A stretch of 64,000 nt of DNA from Competibacter_A sp002352125 (GCA_035441325.1 DAOROA010000004.1:38059-102058); one strand, 5' to 3'; numbered from the stretch's first letter, positions 15,137 through 24,601 are shown. Translations and numbers: made by a program. The notes: generated from the sequence alone by a model not told the origin.

Positions 15137-17481
15137 GGCTTGCATGCCTCCTGTTCGGCGATTGACAAAGGTTCTCCAAGTTGTGCTTTGAGCAGCACTT
15201 CTCTGCAGCCTGACTTCGGTGCCTTTTGGCGAGGCTGGCCCGCGAATTCTGGCGCGGGTTTGGATTGTCTCACTGGCTGCGCCATCTCGGGTTTCGATAC
15301 CGCATTGGCCGACGTCTTTGGTGCTGGCATCTTTTCGGGAGGAGCCGCTATCGCTGCCCGACGCTTAGCCTCTTCGGCTGCCCGACGCTTGGCGTCTTCG
15401 GCCGCCTGGCGCTTAGCCTCTTCGGCTGCCCGACGCTTGGCCTCTTCGGCCGCCTGGCGCTTAGCTTCTTCGGCTGCCCGGCGCTTGGCGTCTTCGGCGG
15501 CTTGCTGGCGGGCTTCGTTCTCGATTTTCTGTTGCGCTTCGCTGGATACCTGTTCCCGTTTGGCCCGTAAAGCCTGATTCAGGCTGGCGAGTTGCGGATG
15601 GCCGGATTCGAGTTGGCCTAGTTGTGCCAGATATTCCTCGGCAAGCTGGAAATCCGCTTGGTCGATAGCAGCTTTGGCCCAATCGGCATACCGATCAGCA
15701 AGTTGCTCCAATTTGGCGCGTGCCTCGCCGTTGTCGGGCGCCAAAACGGTTATCCGATTGTAACACGCCACCACTTCGCCACCCTTTCTGGAGGACAGGC
15801 GGTCAAGCGGAAACCGGGTAGCGCAATCTCGCAACAGCTCGGCAACGCGGCTGCTGGCTTGCATCGCCGCCTTCACCCGATCGCGCAAGGCGAGCAATTC
15901 CGGTTGGTCAGCAACCAAACTTAACCCTTCCTCGATTCGCTTCAAGCTCTCGTCCAACTCGCCTCGCTGCTGCAATTCGCGCGCTTGAATCAGCAGTTGC
16001 GCGATACGCTGCCGCTGTTCGAGCCGGCCCCGAATCACTTCACGCAAAGTCGATAATTCGGGATGGCCGGGAACGAGCCGCAATCCCTCTTCGATCAATT
16101 CCAAACCACCCTCGGCATCGCCTCCTTGCCAGCGTGCGTGCGCCTCGGTCAAAAGCTGGCCGGCCCGTTGCCGCCGTTGCTGGAACTGAGCCTGCAACGC
16201 ATCGCGCAACGTTCCCAAACCGCCGTGATCGGGAACGCGCTGCAAACCTTCCTCGACCAGTTGCAGGCTGCGATCCAATCCGCCATCGCGATAGTACCGC
16301 TGGGCTTGCTCCAACAAACGAGCAGCTTCCCGATAGCGTTCGACCCGCTCGCGCAACGCCGACAACCGGGCGTCGCTCGGCGAAACGTTAAGACCCAGTT
16401 TGATCAATTCCAGGCTTTGTTCGAATTCGTTTTTCTGGAAGTGTTTGACGGCCAATTGCTCGTAATTGGCGGCAATCGCGGAACGATTTTCCGGTATGGG
16501 CGGCAATCCGATGACGCCGATCTCGGGATCGGTTTGCGTCAATCGCCGAAACAGAGTCGAATATATCGTGCTGCCGACGGCCAGAATCGATAGCGACAAA
16601 CCTCCCGCTAACAAGATTTTTTTCGGGCTAGAAGAATTTTTAAACGCTTGAAAGATTCGCGTCGTATCGCGTACGGAATAAAGCGACAGCCGGGTCCTAG
16701 GATGGTCGAGCGCGCGAACGAATTCCTCGGCGCTCTCGAAGCGGTCGGCTGGATCTTTGGCCAGCAGTTTTTGCAACACGGGCTGAAGATGGCCGAATCC
16801 CGCCGGCAATTGCGGAACCGGCTGCGAGCAATGCATCATGGCGATGCTGATGACATCGTCCGCTCGATACGGCGGCTGCCTGGCCAGCATTTCGTAAAAA
16901 ACGATGCCGAGGCTGTACAGATCGGAGCGATTGTCCAGTTTCCTGCCGGTAATTTGTTCCGGACTCATGTAAACGGGACTGCCGATGGCGAGTCCGGGCG
17001 CAGTTAACTGGGTGTCATCGGCATCGACCACTTTAGCGATGCCGAAATCGCTGAGCACCGGCGTACCGTCTTGACGAAACAGAATGTTTTGCGGCTTGAT
17101 GTCGCGATGAATGACACCGCGACCGTGGGCATAAGCCAGTGCTCCCGCCATCGACCTAATGATGTCCAAAGCGCGTTCCAGGCTTAATCCTTGCTCGATT
17201 TGTTGCGCCAGCGTCCCTTCGGGCAGAAACTCCATGGAAAAGTAGTAATCAGAACCGCACGAACCGAAATCGTAAACCGTGATGATTTGGGGATGCTGGA
17301 ATTGGGCAATAATGCGCCCTTCCTTCAGAAATCGTTCGGTAAAAGTCTCGTCTCTGACCGAGGCCGGCTGCATGACTTTCAGAGCGACTTGGCGGTCGAG
17401 CGATTCCTGAACGGCAAGATAAACGGTCGCCATACCGCCCCTGCCGATCTTGCGTAAAATCGTATAGCCTGGAATTTCCAT
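15133..17481 (-). CDS. Membrane Ser/Thr protein kinase (PknB-like) with periplasmic repeats
   Basis: 782 residues. Kinase domain (about 5-270): glycine loop GRGGMATVY, VALK lysine, catalytic loop HRDIKPQN, DFG, and SPEQ in place of APE, all consistent with an active Hanks-type kinase. One membrane helix follows (about 288-308). The extracytoplasmic part has four or five helical repeats of about 55-60 residues (LIEEGLRLVPGHPEL type), then a charged EEAKRRAA octad repeat (about 645-700), a Pro-rich linker and a short C-terminal segment with two Cys. It is translationally coupled to the OmpA lipoprotein downstream. The repeats may contact that protein or the cell wall. Confidence 0.92.
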   Translation of the reverse strand: MEIPGYTILRKIGRGGMATVYLAVQESLDRQVALKVMQPASVRDETFTERFLKEGRIIAQFQHPQIITVYDFGSCGSDYYFSMEFLPEGTLAQQIEQGLSLERALDIIRSMAGALAYAHGRGVIHRDIKPQNILFRQDGTPVLSDFGIAKVVDADDTQLTAPGLAIGSPVYMSPEQITGRKLDNRSDLYSLGIVFYEMLARQPPYRADDVISIAMMHCSQPVPQLPAGFGHLQPVLQKLLAKDPADRFESAEEFVRALDHPRTRLSLYSVRDTTRIFQAFKNSSSPKKILLAGGLSLSILAVGSTIYSTLFRRLTQTDPEIGVIGLPPIPENRSAIAANYEQLAVKHFQKNEFEQSLELIKLGLNVSPSDARLSALRERVERYREAARLLEQAQRYYRDGGLDRSLQLVEEGLQRVPDHGGLGTLRDALQAQFQQRRQRAGQLLTEAHARWQGGDAEGGLELIEEGLRLVPGHPELSTLREVIRGRLEQRQRIAQLLIQARELQQRGELDESLKRIEEGLSLVADQPELLALRDRVKAAMQASSRVAELLRDCATRFPLDRLSSRKGGEVVACYNRITVLAPDNGEARAKLEQLADRYADWAKAAIDQADFQLAEEYLAQLGQLESGHPQLASLNQALRAKREQVSSEAQQKIENEARQQAAEDAKRRAAEEAKRQAAEEAKRRAAEEAKRQAAEDAKRRAAEEAKRRAAIAAPPEKMPAPKTSANAVSKPEMAQPVRQSKPAPEFAGQPRQKAPKSGCREVLLKAQLGEPLSIAEQEACKP
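15352..15510 (-). repeat. 24-bp tandem repeat within the kinase gene
   Basis: Roughly six and a half copies of a 24-bp unit (alternating variants give a 48-bp super-period) encode the octapeptide E-[ED]-A-K-R-[RQ]-A-A. Copy-number change would keep the frame and lengthen or shorten a predicted long charged helix. Confidence 0.8.
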
Positions 17482-17617
17482 AACTATCGTGATGGCCTCG
17501 CCGTTTTAACCACCTGCGTTATCCTAAATTTTAACACTCTATTCTCGCGTGGCCGGGGCGGCCGCCGGGCTGGGAGTTCGTCGCTGCCGGTGATATCTTC
17601 GACACCAATCCTGTCCA

Positions 17618-18850
17618 TCAAGCCCGCCGGCGAGGACGCCCTACCAATAACCAGGCCCACGCCAAGAACTGCCCCGCCAGCGCCAATCCGAAAGCCAATC
17701 GATATCCCGTCTCCGCGTAACCGCCACCAGCCGCCGGCCAGCGGTCAATGATCGCGCCCATACCCCACTGGCCAGCGAAAGCCAGCACGAACACCAGCAA
17801 GTTCAGCGCGGTGTTCGCCCGCGCCGACAGGGCCGGCGGAAAAATTTGCGACAGAATCGCGTAATTCAACATCCCGCTGGTACCGAAAAATCCAAACAAA
17901 ATCCACAACGGCAACGGTGGCCCCACCTTGGACAGCAACGCCAGTTGCACGAGCATAAACAACGCCATGCCGCCCGCCGCCGCCATCGCCGGCGGAATGC
18001 CTCGTCGCGATAAACGGTAAGCTAGCTGTCCCATGCTGATGAATCCTCCCACCATGGCCGCCGCGATCCAAAACAAATAATCGGCGGCTACCGTCTTGTC
18101 CAATCCGGTCACGTCGCGCAACCACGGCCCCGCCCACAACCCCTGAATCGCCAAAAACGACGACTGCGATAACACGCTACTCGGCGCGATCCACCAAAAT
18201 GTCCGGCTGCGAAAAACGTCGGCTACGCCCCGCAACTGCAACCGCCAGTCGCCCGCCGCCGCGCCAGCGCCGCGTTCCGGTACCGCTCGCAACAAGATGA
18301 ACGCGACCACCATGCTTGACCCCGCCAGCCCGGCAAACAGCCCACGCCAATGAATCCATTGCAGTACGGCTTCGATCGGCGCAGTAGCCGCCAACGCTCC
18401 CAGACCACCGGCCGCTAACACCCAGCCGTTGACCACAGGCAACCGCTCGGCCGGAAACCACAGCACGAACGCTTTGAAACTGGCCATCAAGCAGGCCGAC
18501 ACACCCAAACCGATCAACCCTCGGCCTATCACCAATTCTGCCGGGTTGCCGCTCACCGCGAACAGGCTGGCCCCGGCCGTCGCAAACAGCAGCAAGACCG
18601 CCTCCACCCGACGCGGCCCAAACCGATCCAGCAACACGCCCAACGGTAGTTGGAACGCAGCGAAAGTCAGAAAATAAGCGCTGGTCAACAACCCCAGGTC
18701 GGTGGCATCCAACCGCAGCTCCGCCACCAGATAAGGCGAAAGCACCGCGTTGATGGTGCGGTATAGATAAGACAAGAAATAACCGGCAGCAAACGGCAAG
18801 AAAATCCGCAATACGATCGCCGACGAAGAAAGTGATACCGCATCGGTCAT
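17618..18850 (-). CDS. Major facilitator superfamily transporter
   Basis: 410 residues with twelve predicted helices. The helix 2-3 loop reads GVLLDRFGPRR, the canonical MFS motif A, and helix 4-5 has IGRGLIGLGVSACLMASFKAF. It is a generic uptake or efflux permease of unknown substrate. ATG 18850 overlaps the methyltransferase stop (ATGA), making it the last gene of a three-gene operon. The frame is also open 24 codons upstream, but that lies within the methyltransferase. Confidence 0.88.
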   Translation of the reverse strand: MTDAVSLSSSAIVLRIFLPFAAGYFLSYLYRTINAVLSPYLVAELRLDATDLGLLTSAYFLTFAAFQLPLGVLLDRFGPRRVEAVLLLFATAGASLFAVSGNPAELVIGRGLIGLGVSACLMASFKAFVLWFPAERLPVVNGWVLAAGGLGALAATAPIEAVLQWIHWRGLFAGLAGSSMVVAFILLRAVPERGAGAAAGDWRLQLRGVADVFRSRTFWWIAPSSVLSQSSFLAIQGLWAGPWLRDVTGLDKTVAADYLFWIAAAMVGGFISMGQLAYRLSRRGIPPAMAAAGGMALFMLVQLALLSKVGPPLPLWILFGFFGTSGMLNYAILSQIFPPALSARANTALNLLVFVLAFAGQWGMGAIIDRWPAAGGGYAETGYRLAFGLALAGQFLAWAWLLVGRPRRRA

Positions 18851-19518
18851 CGGTCCGCAACCGCGCGGCGCGTCAATAGATATGCTTTCTCCAGCAACCA
18901 CGTCAGGCCGCGCTCCCGCCAACGCGATTCTTCCGATAGCGCATCGCGCGTATAGAGCAACTCGACCTCGCGAGTCGGCCCATACAACTCCTGCACTTCC
19001 GCCTCGCCGACTGCGAACGGCGGTCCTGCCAACAGCGCCTGGTCGTATTCCAGCGTCACCAGCAACGTCCCGATTCCATCTGGCAGAATCGTCTCCAACT
19101 TGCGCGCGTAGCGCCCGCGCATCGCTGGTGGCAATGCGATCAGCGAAGCACGGTCGTAAACGCCGGCAACATCGGCGAGATGGCGCGGCTCCAAATCAAA
19201 AAAATCGCCCAGCAAAACGCGGATTTCGTCTTGTTCCCACACGTCGAAAGCCTCCTCCCGCCGGCGATGCGGCTGCAAACCGTTTTCTCGAAAGAAGGCT
19301 TCGACCGCGACCGGGCTGATTTCCACTCCGGTCACGGGATGACCTTCGCCCGCCAGCCACAGCAAATCCCGGCTTTTGCCGCACAGCGGAACGAACACCC
19401 GCTGGCCGGGAAGCAGCTCCAGCCGGTTCCAGAACCGCTGAAGATGAAGATTGATTTCCTGTTGGTGAAAGCCGATCTCGGCCCGCTCCCACCGTTCGTG
19501 CCAGAAACCCGGTTCCAT
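18847..19518 (-). CDS. tpm: Thiopurine S-methyltransferase family protein
   Basis: 223 residues, the size of bacterial TPMT. The N-terminus (FWHERWERAEIGFHQ), the SAM-binding segment VFVPLCGKSRDLLWLAGEGH with GVEISPVAVEAFF, and DRASLIALPP are family hallmarks. Bacterial members methylate selenium or tellurium oxyanions and thiopurines, using SAM in the cytoplasm. The gene starts 4 bp after the phosphopantetheinyl transferase and overlaps the MFS gene, so a resistance-plus-efflux role is possible but inferred. Confidence 0.93.
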   Translation of the reverse strand: MEPGFWHERWERAEIGFHQQEINLHLQRFWNRLELLPGQRVFVPLCGKSRDLLWLAGEGHPVTGVEISPVAVEAFFRENGLQPHRRREEAFDVWEQDEIRVLLGDFFDLEPRHLADVAGVYDRASLIALPPAMRGRYARKLETILPDGIGTLLVTLEYDQALLAGPPFAVGEAEVQELYGPTREVELLYTRDALSEESRWRERGLTWLLEKAYLLTRRAVADR

Positions 19519-19522
19519 GCTA

Positions 19523-20305
19523 TCACCTCGCGTTTAGATCGAAGAAATGATCGCGAAGACGCCAGCCTCGCCACCGCCAATCCGCGTCCGCCGCCGCCAA
19601 CGCACCGCTCCAACCGAACTCCAACGGCAGATTCAACACGCTCCATTGCCGTTGTGTCGCATCGTGCAGGCACGCCCGGCCGTCCGGGTGCGCATCGTCT
19701 CCAAAACAGACCTCCAAGTTTTGCAAGCCGCTGGCCAAGCCACCACCCAACGCCTTGGCGATGGCTTCCTTGCGCGTCCAGCAGGAGAAAAACGCTTCCC
19801 GTTCCCGCCCTGGTGGCAACATTCGGAACAAGGCTCGTTCGCATGGCGTGCAAACGCGGTCGAGAATGGCGGCAAAACTTGCGGTTCGATCGAGGCGTTC
19901 CAAATCGACGCCCACCTCTTGATACGCGATCGCGTACAATGCCCCGTCGCCGCTGTGTGACAGATTGAAATGCAGCCCCGCTTCCGCTTCTATCCCGGCC
20001 AGGGCCGGCTTGCCGTGCGATCCCTGTTCGAAGCGCAAACTCGTTGCCGGTCTGCCCAGATACGCGCCCAACAATTGGCGCAACAAACCCCGCCCAGCAA
20101 CGAAGCGGTCCCGATGCTCTGGAAAACGAAACCGCGCCGCTCGCTCCCGTTCGTCCGCCGACAGCGTTGCCGCCAGATCCGTCAGGGACCTCGACGGCCG
20201 ATCCAAACCGGTCAGCCATACGTGAATTTCGCCGACGGCTAACGCCCGCCCCCACTCATTTGGGGAGGCAACCGGCCAAGTTGACGCAATCATCCTATCG
20301 TTCAT
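19523..20305 (-). CDS. 4'-phosphopantetheinyl transferase (Sfp type)
   Basis: 260 residues, the length of broad-specificity Sfp/Gsp-type enzymes rather than the short AcpS. Motifs: HFNLSHSGD, GVDLERLD (Mg-binding Asp and Glu) and FFSCWTRKEAIAKALGGGL. It transfers phosphopantetheine from CoA to carrier-protein serines. No polyketide, peptide synthetase or carrier-protein gene lies in the window, so its partner is elsewhere. ATG 20305 is chosen over 20350 because it lies closest to the conserved start. It is the first gene of the operon with tpm and the MFS gene, divergent from the thioesterase. Confidence 0.9.
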   Translation of the reverse strand: MNDRMIASTWPVASPNEWGRALAVGEIHVWLTGLDRPSRSLTDLAATLSADERERAARFRFPEHRDRFVAGRGLLRQLLGAYLGRPATSLRFEQGSHGKPALAGIEAEAGLHFNLSHSGDGALYAIAYQEVGVDLERLDRTASFAAILDRVCTPCERALFRMLPPGREREAFFSCWTRKEAIAKALGGGLASGLQNLEVCFGDDAHPDGRACLHDATQRQWSVLNLPLEFGWSGALAAADADWRWRGWRLRDHFFDLNAR

Positions 20306-20364
20306 CGTGGTCGCGCGGTTACAGTGAGCATCAGTTCGGCAATCGATCACGAGGGAAGCACGTC

Positions 20365-20769
20365 ATGAACCACGCCATCGAAATCAAGGTGCGAGGTTAT
20401 CATCTCGACCTGTACCGCCACGTCAACAACGCCCGTTATTTAGAGTTTTTGGAGGAGGCTCGCTGGAGTTTTCTGGAAAGCAAGGGCAACTTGGATTACC
20501 TGCAAGAAAAGGGCTACAGCTTTGCCCTGGTCAACATTAACATCAACTACCGCCGCGCCGCATACATGGGCGAGGTCTTGCAAATCGTGACATCGGTCAA
20601 ATCCATCGGCACCCGCAGTTGCGTCATGCACCAGCTCGTCACGCTCAAGGGTAGCGATACCCTCGTCGCCGATGCCGACATCACATTCGTCATCGTCGAT
20701 ACCCGAACTGAAAAGGCGGCGCTGCTGGAAGGCGAGTTGCGGGCGGCGTTGGAACGAATGGCGAATTAG
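20365..20769 (+). CDS. Hotdog-fold acyl-CoA thioesterase (YbgC/FadM type)
   Basis: 134 residues. The pattern DLYRHVNNARYLEFLEEAR is the 4-hydroxybenzoyl-CoA thioesterase-like active-site helix with its catalytic Asp. It should hydrolyse an acyl-CoA. GAGGG lies upstream of ATG 20365. The frame is open upstream to 20044, but that part shadows the transferase gene. The divergent partner is a phosphopantetheinyl transferase, which hints at a thioester-chemistry theme but proves no common pathway. Confidence 0.9.
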   Translation: MNHAIEIKVRGYHLDLYRHVNNARYLEFLEEARWSFLESKGNLDYLQEKGYSFALVNININYRRAAYMGEVLQIVTSVKSIGTRSCVMHQLVTLKGSDTLVADADITFVIVDTRTEKAALLEGELRAALERMAN

Positions 20770-20786
20770 CCGCTGTAAGAGGCCGT

Positions 20787-21752
20787 TTACCGGACCTCCC
20801 AGCGCCAAGCGTGTTCGACGATCATGGTCAAGTCAGCATAACGCGGCTCCCAGCCCAGTTCCGTCCGCGCCCGCCGCGAATCGGCCACTAGTCGCGCTGG
20901 ATCGCCTGGCCGGCGTTCGCCATGCACCACCGAAAAATTGCGGCCGGTCACCGCGCGGGCCGCGTCGATCACTTCCTGCACCGAAAAGCCGTTACCGTTG
21001 CCCAAATTGTAAGCGGTGCTGCCGCCGCCATCCCACAACCGCTGTAGCGCCAGCCAGTGCGCTTCGCACAGGTCGGTTACGTGGATGTAGTCGCGGATGC
21101 AAGTACCATCCGGCGTATCGTAGTCGGTACCGAACACGGTGACGTGCGGCCGGCGACCGGAGGCCGCCTGAAGCACCAGCGGAATCAGGTGCGTCTCTGG
21201 ATCATGACATTCGCCCAATTCGCCTTCGGGATCAGCACCAGCGGCGTTAAAATAACGCAAACTAACTGCTTTCAATCCATACGCTATATCGTAATCCTGC
21301 AACATTTGTTCGACCATCCATTTGCCGCGTCCGTAGGGATTGATGGGGTTCTTGGGATGGTCTTCGTCGATCGGGATGCGGATCGGTTCGCCAAAAATGG
21401 CTGCGGTCGAAGAAAAAATGAAACAACGCGTTCGATGCGAAACCATGGCATCCAGCAGATGCTGGGTCTTGAATACGTTGTTGCGATAATATTTGGCCGG
21501 TTCCTGCACCGATTCGCCGACCTGAATGTGGGACGCGAAATGCATGACGCCGTCGAACCGGTTGGCTCCAAACAAATCGTCCAACACGTCCAGCTCGCCC
21601 AGATCGCCCAGCACGAACCGTCCGCCCACGACTGCATCCCGGCGACCAGCAGACAGATTGTCCAACACGGTCACCTCGCAACCGCGCCGGCAAAGCAATT
21701 TGACCATGTGGGAACCGATGTAGCCCGCTCCACCCACTACGAGTACGTGCAT
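20787..21752 (-). CDS. galE: UDP-glucose 4-epimerase
   Basis: 321 residues. The NAD-binding start is VVGGAGYIGSHMVKLL, the catalytic YxxxK is in NPYGRGKWMVEQML, SSTAAIFG supplies the Ser/Thr of the triad, and the C-terminal ELGWEPRYADL is typical. It interconverts UDP-glucose and UDP-galactose for surface polysaccharides. It converges on the thioesterase with a 17-bp gap and has no Leloir-pathway neighbours. Confidence 0.95.
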   Translation of the reverse strand: MHVLVVGGAGYIGSHMVKLLCRRGCEVTVLDNLSAGRRDAVVGGRFVLGDLGELDVLDDLFGANRFDGVMHFASHIQVGESVQEPAKYYRNNVFKTQHLLDAMVSHRTRCFIFSSTAAIFGEPIRIPIDEDHPKNPINPYGRGKWMVEQMLQDYDIAYGLKAVSLRYFNAAGADPEGELGECHDPETHLIPLVLQAASGRRPHVTVFGTDYDTPDGTCIRDYIHVTDLCEAHWLALQRLWDGGGSTAYNLGNGNGFSVQEVIDAARAVTGRNFSVVHGERRPGDPARLVADSRRARTELGWEPRYADLTMIVEHAWRWEVR

Positions 21753-21884
21753 GATGGGAATTTTCCTTCATTTTCCGGCGCCGTGGTGCGGAAACGGCGG
21801 TTATCGATCACGCTCCGCCGCAACGACAGCTTCGCTCCCAAAAAACGACGAACCAGACATCCAAATCAGGCGATGAACGATCCT

Positions 21885-22868
21885 TTAATTGTTTAATTGG
21901 CCATGCAGACGCAAAAACCGTTCCATCAACTGCTCGATTTCGGCTTCCAACGCGCTGCGTTCCTGCTCCGTCTGGCGCTCCCGAGCCGCCATTTTTTCTT
22001 CGAGGCTCCGGCGTACCCGGTGCGCTTGCTCCAACTGCTGAAGCAAGCTTTGTCTTTCCTGCTGCCAGCGCTCGGATCCAGATGAATCCGGGCTTGTCGG
22101 CTTTTGTGCCGTCTGCAATTCGGCCTGCAACCGCTCCAATTGTTCCTGCAAAGCCTTGCGCTCCGTTTCCCAGGCCGCGCCACGCCGGGTTTGTTCCGCA
22201 ATCGTTTCCGTTCTCAGCCGCTCTATCTCCAGCACATCGTCCGGTGACAAACTTTGGCCGGCGCGCGCCTCGTAAAGCGTCAGGCCGTCTTCCAAAGTAT
22301 TGAGCTGAATCTGCATGGCCAATCGCTCGCCCTCCCACGCTTCTTGCTGCTGCTCCATCCGGGATTCCAAAAGCGTTTTATCCCGCTGCAATACTCGCAT
22401 CTGATCTTCAATCTGAGTATTCTGCAACAGTAAACTCTGTATTTGCCGGTCCCACTCCACGCGTTCCTGGGCCAATTGTTTTTGCAGCGCTACTCTTTCT
22501 TGTTCCGTGCGCGCAATCGAGTCGCGCAATCGTGCGGTTTCCTGCAGGTGGTTTTGTTGTTCCCGCTCGTGCCGGGCTTTCAATTCGACATGCTGCTGCT
22601 CCAGATTGGCACGGCGGTTACCTACCTCGGTCAGATCGCTTTCGAGCCGTTTCTGCTGCAAAAGCAACGTTTGGCGCGTCTGATAGGCGGACGACTGCTG
22701 GTTGAGTATGGCGCTTTGCAGCTCGTTGTTCTTCGCCTGCTCGTCCGTCAGTTCCGACCGGATCTGCGCATAAGCGCGCCGCAAGGATCGATAAGGCAGC
22801 AAAAAGATAACGATGCCACCCATCAATCCGGCAATCATTCCGATAACCAGATATATGATGTCCGTCAT
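21885..22868 (-). CDS. Membrane-anchored coiled-coil protein, last gene of the partner-switching cluster
   Basis: 327 residues. The N-terminal helix (IIYLVIGMIAGLMGGIVIFLL) is followed by an almost continuous coiled coil to the end, rich in Gln, Glu and Arg, with no catalytic motif. The layout resembles structural or scaffold proteins facing the cytoplasm. It is transcribed 70 bp after the tail-anchored response regulator, in the same direction as the partner-switching genes. A scaffold for that module is a reasonable guess but unproven. Confidence 0.7.
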   Translation of the reverse strand: MTDIIYLVIGMIAGLMGGIVIFLLPYRSLRRAYAQIRSELTDEQAKNNELQSAILNQQSSAYQTRQTLLLQQKRLESDLTEVGNRRANLEQQHVELKARHEREQQNHLQETARLRDSIARTEQERVALQKQLAQERVEWDRQIQSLLLQNTQIEDQMRVLQRDKTLLESRMEQQQEAWEGERLAMQIQLNTLEDGLTLYEARAGQSLSPDDVLEIERLRTETIAEQTRRGAAWETERKALQEQLERLQAELQTAQKPTSPDSSGSERWQQERQSLLQQLEQAHRVRRSLEEKMAARERQTEQERSALEAEIEQLMERFLRLHGQLNN

Positions 22869-22937
22869 GGTTCAGGAGTCCAGATTCATTCGGCTTTCTA
22901 TACCGGGGGCTTGCCCCGCATCAGGCCGCGACGGTCC

Positions 22938-24041
22938 TCACCGCAACAAATAGACCAGTACCGCCGCTCCGACACCGACCGCCGCCGCCCAACCCGCCAC
23001 TCGATAAATACGACGCTGCAAATCGCGTTTAGCGACTATCCAAAGTTGATGGAATGTCTGTTCGACCACCTCCGCTGTGCTTTTTTCTCCGGTATTAGCG
23101 GCCTCGGCTTCGGCGATCGCCTGCAACGCCACGTCCCGCGCGGCCTGGAGCGCGGCCTCGCGGGCAGTCTCTTCCGCTTTATGGGTCGCCTCGGTAAAAC
23201 GCGTGCTCAGTTGGCGCACCAACCGCTCGGAGAGTTCGTGTAACTGGCTCTGGCAAATTTGGTTCGCCACTTCGCTTGCCCGCTTCTCGGCTTCGGCCTG
23301 TCCTTCGCGCCGAAACGCCTGAAGCCGCTCGTCCAGCAGAGGAGTCAACCGGGTTTGCACCGCAGCCTCGACCGCTGCATGGGCGTCGTGCGGATCCGGT
23401 GGCGGCGGTTGCCATTTTGCAAACTGCGCCTCGCATGCTTGGATCGCGATCCGGCCGCACAGCTCTTCCTGACCCGTTCCGAGATCTCGCCGCAGCTTAG
23501 CGATCACGTCGTTGATCAGCGGCAACACTTGAGACTCGATTGCGTCGTAGACCACCAGTTCGGCTTTTTCGAGAGCGAGCTTTTCGAATTGTTCGGTCGT
23601 CGCCGTCTCTCCAGCCGGAACGGGAGGCGGGGACAGCGGGACGTTGGTGCTCAACGCGACGGCGGCGTCGAACAAGGCGTTCATCTGGTCCAAGATGGCA
23701 CCGAGCGCATCCGGCGTCGCCGGCTTGACCAGTACGCCGATGGCGCCAGCCGCACGCGCTTCGTCCTGATAAGCGGGCTCGTCCTTGGAGGTGTACATCG
23801 TGACGGGAATCACCGCGAGCACCGGATCGCGCTTGATTTGCCGCACCGCCGCCAGCCCGTCCAAACCGGGCATGGTATGATCCATGAAAATCGCGTCCGG
23901 CCGTTGGCCGTGCAGATAATTCAGCGCTTCTTCGGCGGAATCCGCCGTATCCACTACAAGACCAAATCCCTGCAACATCTTGCGCAGCATCAACCGCGCG
24001 GACTTGGAATCATCTACCACAAGGACGTGTCGAACCGGCAT
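22938..24041 (-). CDS. Response regulator with C-terminal membrane anchor
   Basis: 367 residues. The REC domain (about 1-120) has the acidic pair in VLVVDDSKSARLML, the phospho-acceptor in AIFMDHTMPGLDG, and the Lys in VLVKPATPDAL. A long helical region (about 150-340) follows, without a DNA-binding or enzyme domain. A terminal hydrophobic helix (about 345-366, VAGWAAAVGVGAAVLVYLL) with one trailing Arg ends the protein, so it is probably tail-anchored. Tail-anchored response regulators are unusual. Its output must be protein-protein. It follows the STAS gene and precedes the coiled-coil gene. Confidence 0.82.
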   Translation of the reverse strand: MPVRHVLVVDDSKSARLMLRKMLQGFGLVVDTADSAEEALNYLHGQRPDAIFMDHTMPGLDGLAAVRQIKRDPVLAVIPVTMYTSKDEPAYQDEARAAGAIGVLVKPATPDALGAILDQMNALFDAAVALSTNVPLSPPPVPAGETATTEQFEKLALEKAELVVYDAIESQVLPLINDVIAKLRRDLGTGQEELCGRIAIQACEAQFAKWQPPPPDPHDAHAAVEAAVQTRLTPLLDERLQAFRREGQAEAEKRASEVANQICQSQLHELSERLVRQLSTRFTEATHKAEETAREAALQAARDVALQAIAEAEAANTGEKSTAEVVEQTFHQLWIVAKRDLQRRIYRVAGWAAAVGVGAAVLVYLLR

Positions 24042-24214
24042 GTAAACCCTCCTGGTTTTTATTGAAGATTAACAGCTTTCGCGCATAGAAAAAACAAACG
24101 GCTCCGACCGGAATTCACGGTCGCGCGAGCCACGACCCAAGGGCTTTTGGGCCACGCCGGAGCAGATGACGCAAAAGGCGGGCGCGAGAAGTGGAACGCG
24201 TCGATCGCGTCCGG

Positions 24215-24550
24215 TTAACGCAATCGAGCCAGCGCCGCCGCTTCGTCGTCGCAAATCGCGAAAACCCGATGCAAACGAGTCAATTCGATCAAAGAGCGCA
24301 CGGTCGGATTCAAATGGAGCAGCACCACATCGCCGTTCCTGAGCCGGACGGCCTTGAGCACCGATACCAGCACCGAAAGGCCGCTGGAATCCATGAATCC
24401 CACCTCCCTCAAGTCCAAAATCAGCTTGCCGCCACCCCGCTCGACCGTCGCCAGCAGACGCTGGCGAACCTGCGGCACGTCGGCCATGACCAGCCGCCCC
24501 GCCAGGGAGACGATATCGATGCCATCGACATTGCGATCTGTCAAAATCAT
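24215..24550 (-). CDS. STAS-domain anti-sigma factor antagonist
   Basis: 111 residues. DLREVGFMDSSGLSVLVSVL contains the conserved phosphorylatable Ser of SpoIIAA/RsbV-type proteins. It should bind the RsbW-like kinase when unphosphorylated. ATG 24550 gives the normal STAS start; a TTG at 24574 would add eight residues. It lies 51 bp after the kinase gene, with the phosphatase upstream, completing a partner-switching trio. Confidence 0.9.
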   Translation of the reverse strand: MILTDRNVDGIDIVSLAGRLVMADVPQVRQRLLATVERGGGKLILDLREVGFMDSSGLSVLVSVLKAVRLRNGDVVLLHLNPTVRSLIELTRLHRVFAICDDEAAALARLR

Positions 24551-24601
24551 GTTCGGATATCCCGATAGCTTCAAAAAATAATGAAAGCGCCAAAGCGCCG
24601 C

